From: Proteus columbae
GTDB lineage: Bacteria > Pseudomonadota > Gammaproteobacteria > Enterobacterales > Enterobacteriaceae
Direction: 5' to 3'
DNA: 64,000 nucleotides
Assembly: GCF_009914335.1 (NCBI RefSeq)
Contig: NZ_CP043925.1
Span: forward strand, 3,348,001-3,412,000
The stretch's first letter is position 1. The number at the start of each line of letters is the position of its first letter. Under the pieces are notes generated by a model, which did not search any database, had not been told where the DNA came from, and saw only the letters and a program-made list of their open reading frames with translations. Made by a program: the position numbers and the translations under genes. Positions 62,526 through 64,000 of this stretch are shown here, piece by piece.

Positions 62526-64000
62526 AGTGCGATAGCCTCATCCAGTTGTTTTAACTCTTCCTCTAGTGCTGCGATTTCCTTTAAAACATCTTCAACACTG
62601 TGTTGCGCCTCTGGCTTGTAGAAAATTTTGTTAAAGTTAATTTCTACACCCACAACATTTTCAAGATATTCAAACGGTTTACTGATGTATTTCGCCATAA
62701 AGGCTTCAATAGCTTGCTGATTAAGCACAGAATCTTTGTTAAATGGAATAACTTCGTAGTCTTTTTGATAATCCGGAGTCAACTCAACAGTAATTTCAAT
62801 TCGTTCCGGTAGTTTTTTTGTGGCTTTCTTGAGTGCAGCCTTAATGATAATTTTCCCGCATCCTAATGCTTGAGCAGCCCCTGTTTTACGATCTTCTTTG
62901 ATTAAGGTTTCTTGCTCGTCATCGTAATAGTAGGTGCTTGAATTGGTCGTGACCTTAAGCGGCTGTTCTTTATAGTTAAGACCTGAAACAAATGGTTTGA
63001 TATCTTGTTCAAAATACTCAAATAAAGAACTGTAAGATTCACTACTAAATTCTGTAATAGAAAACTCATTAAGCATTCTCTCGCCGTCAGTCAAAGACGT
63101 AACCGTTAATGGTTTAGAGGCAGCTCTCTTCATTTCGCCAGTTTTTTTATCTTCTTTCATTGGCAGCTGCGATTCAAAACTTAACCCGTTTTGATCTACA
63201 TTGGTTAGCATGATCGCTTGTTTATTGAAGTAAAAGTGTTCCTTTTCAAAGACCTTGGTAAATTCATTGTCCTGACATTCAACCAGTGCTTTCACTATTT
63301 CGGTTCTTTGCTCTTCGGCAACTTCACGCTTTTTGGAGCCTTTGTTTTTTATCAGTAAGGACCACTTTTCGCTCGCATTAATAACTGTTACTTTATCTTT
63401 TATATTCATGGGCTTGTTTTTATTTATTACCCATAGATAAGTGTATATAGGCGTGTTGAAGAACTCATCTGTAGGTAATTGAATTATTGCTTCAACTAAA
63501 TCCTTATCAAGCATCCATTTTCGGATGTTGCTCTCCGCCGAACCAGCATCACCACTAAATAATGTAGAGCCATTATGAACAACAACACCTATACCATTGG
63601 CATCCAATTTTGAGATTAAGTGCTGCATAAAGAGCAACTGACCATCAGAGATCGATGGTAAAAATTTGAAGCGTTCGGTTTTGTCGTTTTGAATGTCTTT
63701 GGCATAGCCAGACCAACTTACACCATAAGGTGGATTGGCAATAACCACATCAAACTCTTCGTTGTCGAATTTATCATCAACTAAAGTGTTGCCATGTTCG
63801 ATTTTTGAATCAGGGCGAAAACGACTTTCGATCTTTGCTAGTGCATAAAGCGCGTCGTTCCAATCTTGCCCATATGTTTGAGTTAGACGCTTAAACTTTT
63901 TGTTTATGCGGTCTTCAACACCAAATAGCATGTTGCCGCCACCGCAGGTACAGTCATAAATTTTAAGAAGCTTGTCGGATTCTTCTATTTTCGAAGCGAC
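62522..64000 (-). CDS. hsdM: HsdM, type I methyltransferase subunit (5' end outside window)
   Basis: N6-adenine methyltransferase subunit; the frame stays open to the window edge. At the edge it reads IYDCTCGGGNMLFG, a variant of the SAM-binding motif I (usually DPxxGSGG), followed by motif IV in FDVVIANPPYG. Because motif I precedes the first in-frame ATG at 63931, that ATG cannot be the real start; at least another 150-200 residues (the helical N-terminal domain) lie upstream. The C-terminal coiled region ends EEELKQLDEAIAL. Confidence 0.93.
   Translation of the reverse strand, partial: VASKIEESDKLLKIYDCTCGGGNMLFGVEDRINKKFKRLTQTYGQDWNDALYALAKIESRFRPDSKIEHGNTLVDDKFDNEEFDVVIANPPYGVSWSGYAKDIQNDKTERFKFLPSISDGQLLFMQHLISKLDANGIGVVVHNGSTLFSGDAGSAESNIRKWMLDKDLVEAIIQLPTDEFFNTPIYTYLWVINKNKPMNIKDKVTVINASEKWSLLIKNKGSKKREVAEEQRTEIVKALVECQDNEFTKVFEKEHFYFNKQAIMLTNVDQNGLSFESQLPMKEDKKTGEMKRAASKPLTVTSLTDGERMLNEFSITEFSSESYSSLFEYFEQDIKPFVSGLNYKEQPLKVTTNSSTYYYDDEQETLIKEDRKTGAAQALGCGKIIIKAALKKATKKLPERIEITVELTPDYQKDYEVIPFNKDSVLNQQAIEAFMAKYISKPFEYLENVVGVEINFNKIFYKPEAQHSVEDVLKEIAALEEELKQLDEAIAL

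Overview
This window is the right-hand two thirds of an integrative and conjugative element (ICE) of the SXT/R391 family, lying in reverse orientation and integrated at the 5' end of chromosomal prfC (release factor 3). The evidence is gene order: prfC, a CI/LexA-type repressor (setR) with a divergent Cro-like gene, FlhDC-like activators setD/setC, entry exclusion (eex), an F-like type IV secretion system (traG/H/F, traN/U/W/trhF/C/dsbC, traA/V/B/K/E/L), a coupling protein (traD), a MOBH relaxase (traI), and the phage-like recombination genes bet, exo and ssb. The chromosomal piece of prfC is AT-rich at synonymous sites and its protein is close to the enterobacterial one, which suggests a Morganellaceae-like host (Proteus or Providencia). 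That host call is inference.

Layout: 1-1125 prfC; 1126-2140 element end and SetR control region; 2147-5822 rightward regulatory operon (croS to eex); 5855-11763 traG-traH-traF; 11764-13594 insertion hotspot between traF and s073, holding two integron-type cassettes (an SMR quaternary-ammonium efflux pump and a NYN/OST-HTH RNase-like gene) without an integrase; 13595-14302 s073; 14392-24658 leftward DNA-processing cluster (Toprim primase-like, RadC, CobT/CobS-like VWA and AAA+ pair, DUF3150, WGR-like, Exo, Bet, SSB), in which gene after gene is preceded by the same double-stem leader; 25026-25628 AcaB/PFL_4669-like gene; 25795-29660 Gabija-like OLD nuclease plus UvrD-like helicase in the traN-s063 hotspot; 30220-39989 traN to dsbC; 40121-41885 MosAT (AbiE-like) toxin-antitoxin pair; 42064-46176 traA to traL; 46459-47046 a cargo gene; 47073-52283 s043, traJ, traD, traI; 52401-64000 a defence island in the traI-proximal hotspot: an E2-only (short type II) CBASS with Cap5, two small accessory genes, a GHKL-ATPase/STAS-like pair of unknown role, and a type I restriction-modification system whose hsdM runs off the window. 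The integrase, xis, mobI/oriT and the left end are not in the window.

How it works together: SetR holds the croS-setDC promoter off until the SOS response triggers its self-cleavage. SetCD then switches on transfer genes. TraI and TraD hand single-stranded DNA to the mating apparatus, while Eex and TraG set exclusion identity (TraG has Pro606-Gly607-Glu608, the SXT-type signature). Bet, Exo and SSB support recombination between elements. Cargo adds biocide efflux and at least four layers of phage defence or element maintenance.

The strongest leads are the repeated structured leaders (probably the radC RNA motif) across one operon, the GHKL/STAS-like two-gene module inside the defence island, and a short C-terminal FYF/YYF tail shared by three unrelated proteins of the recombination cluster.
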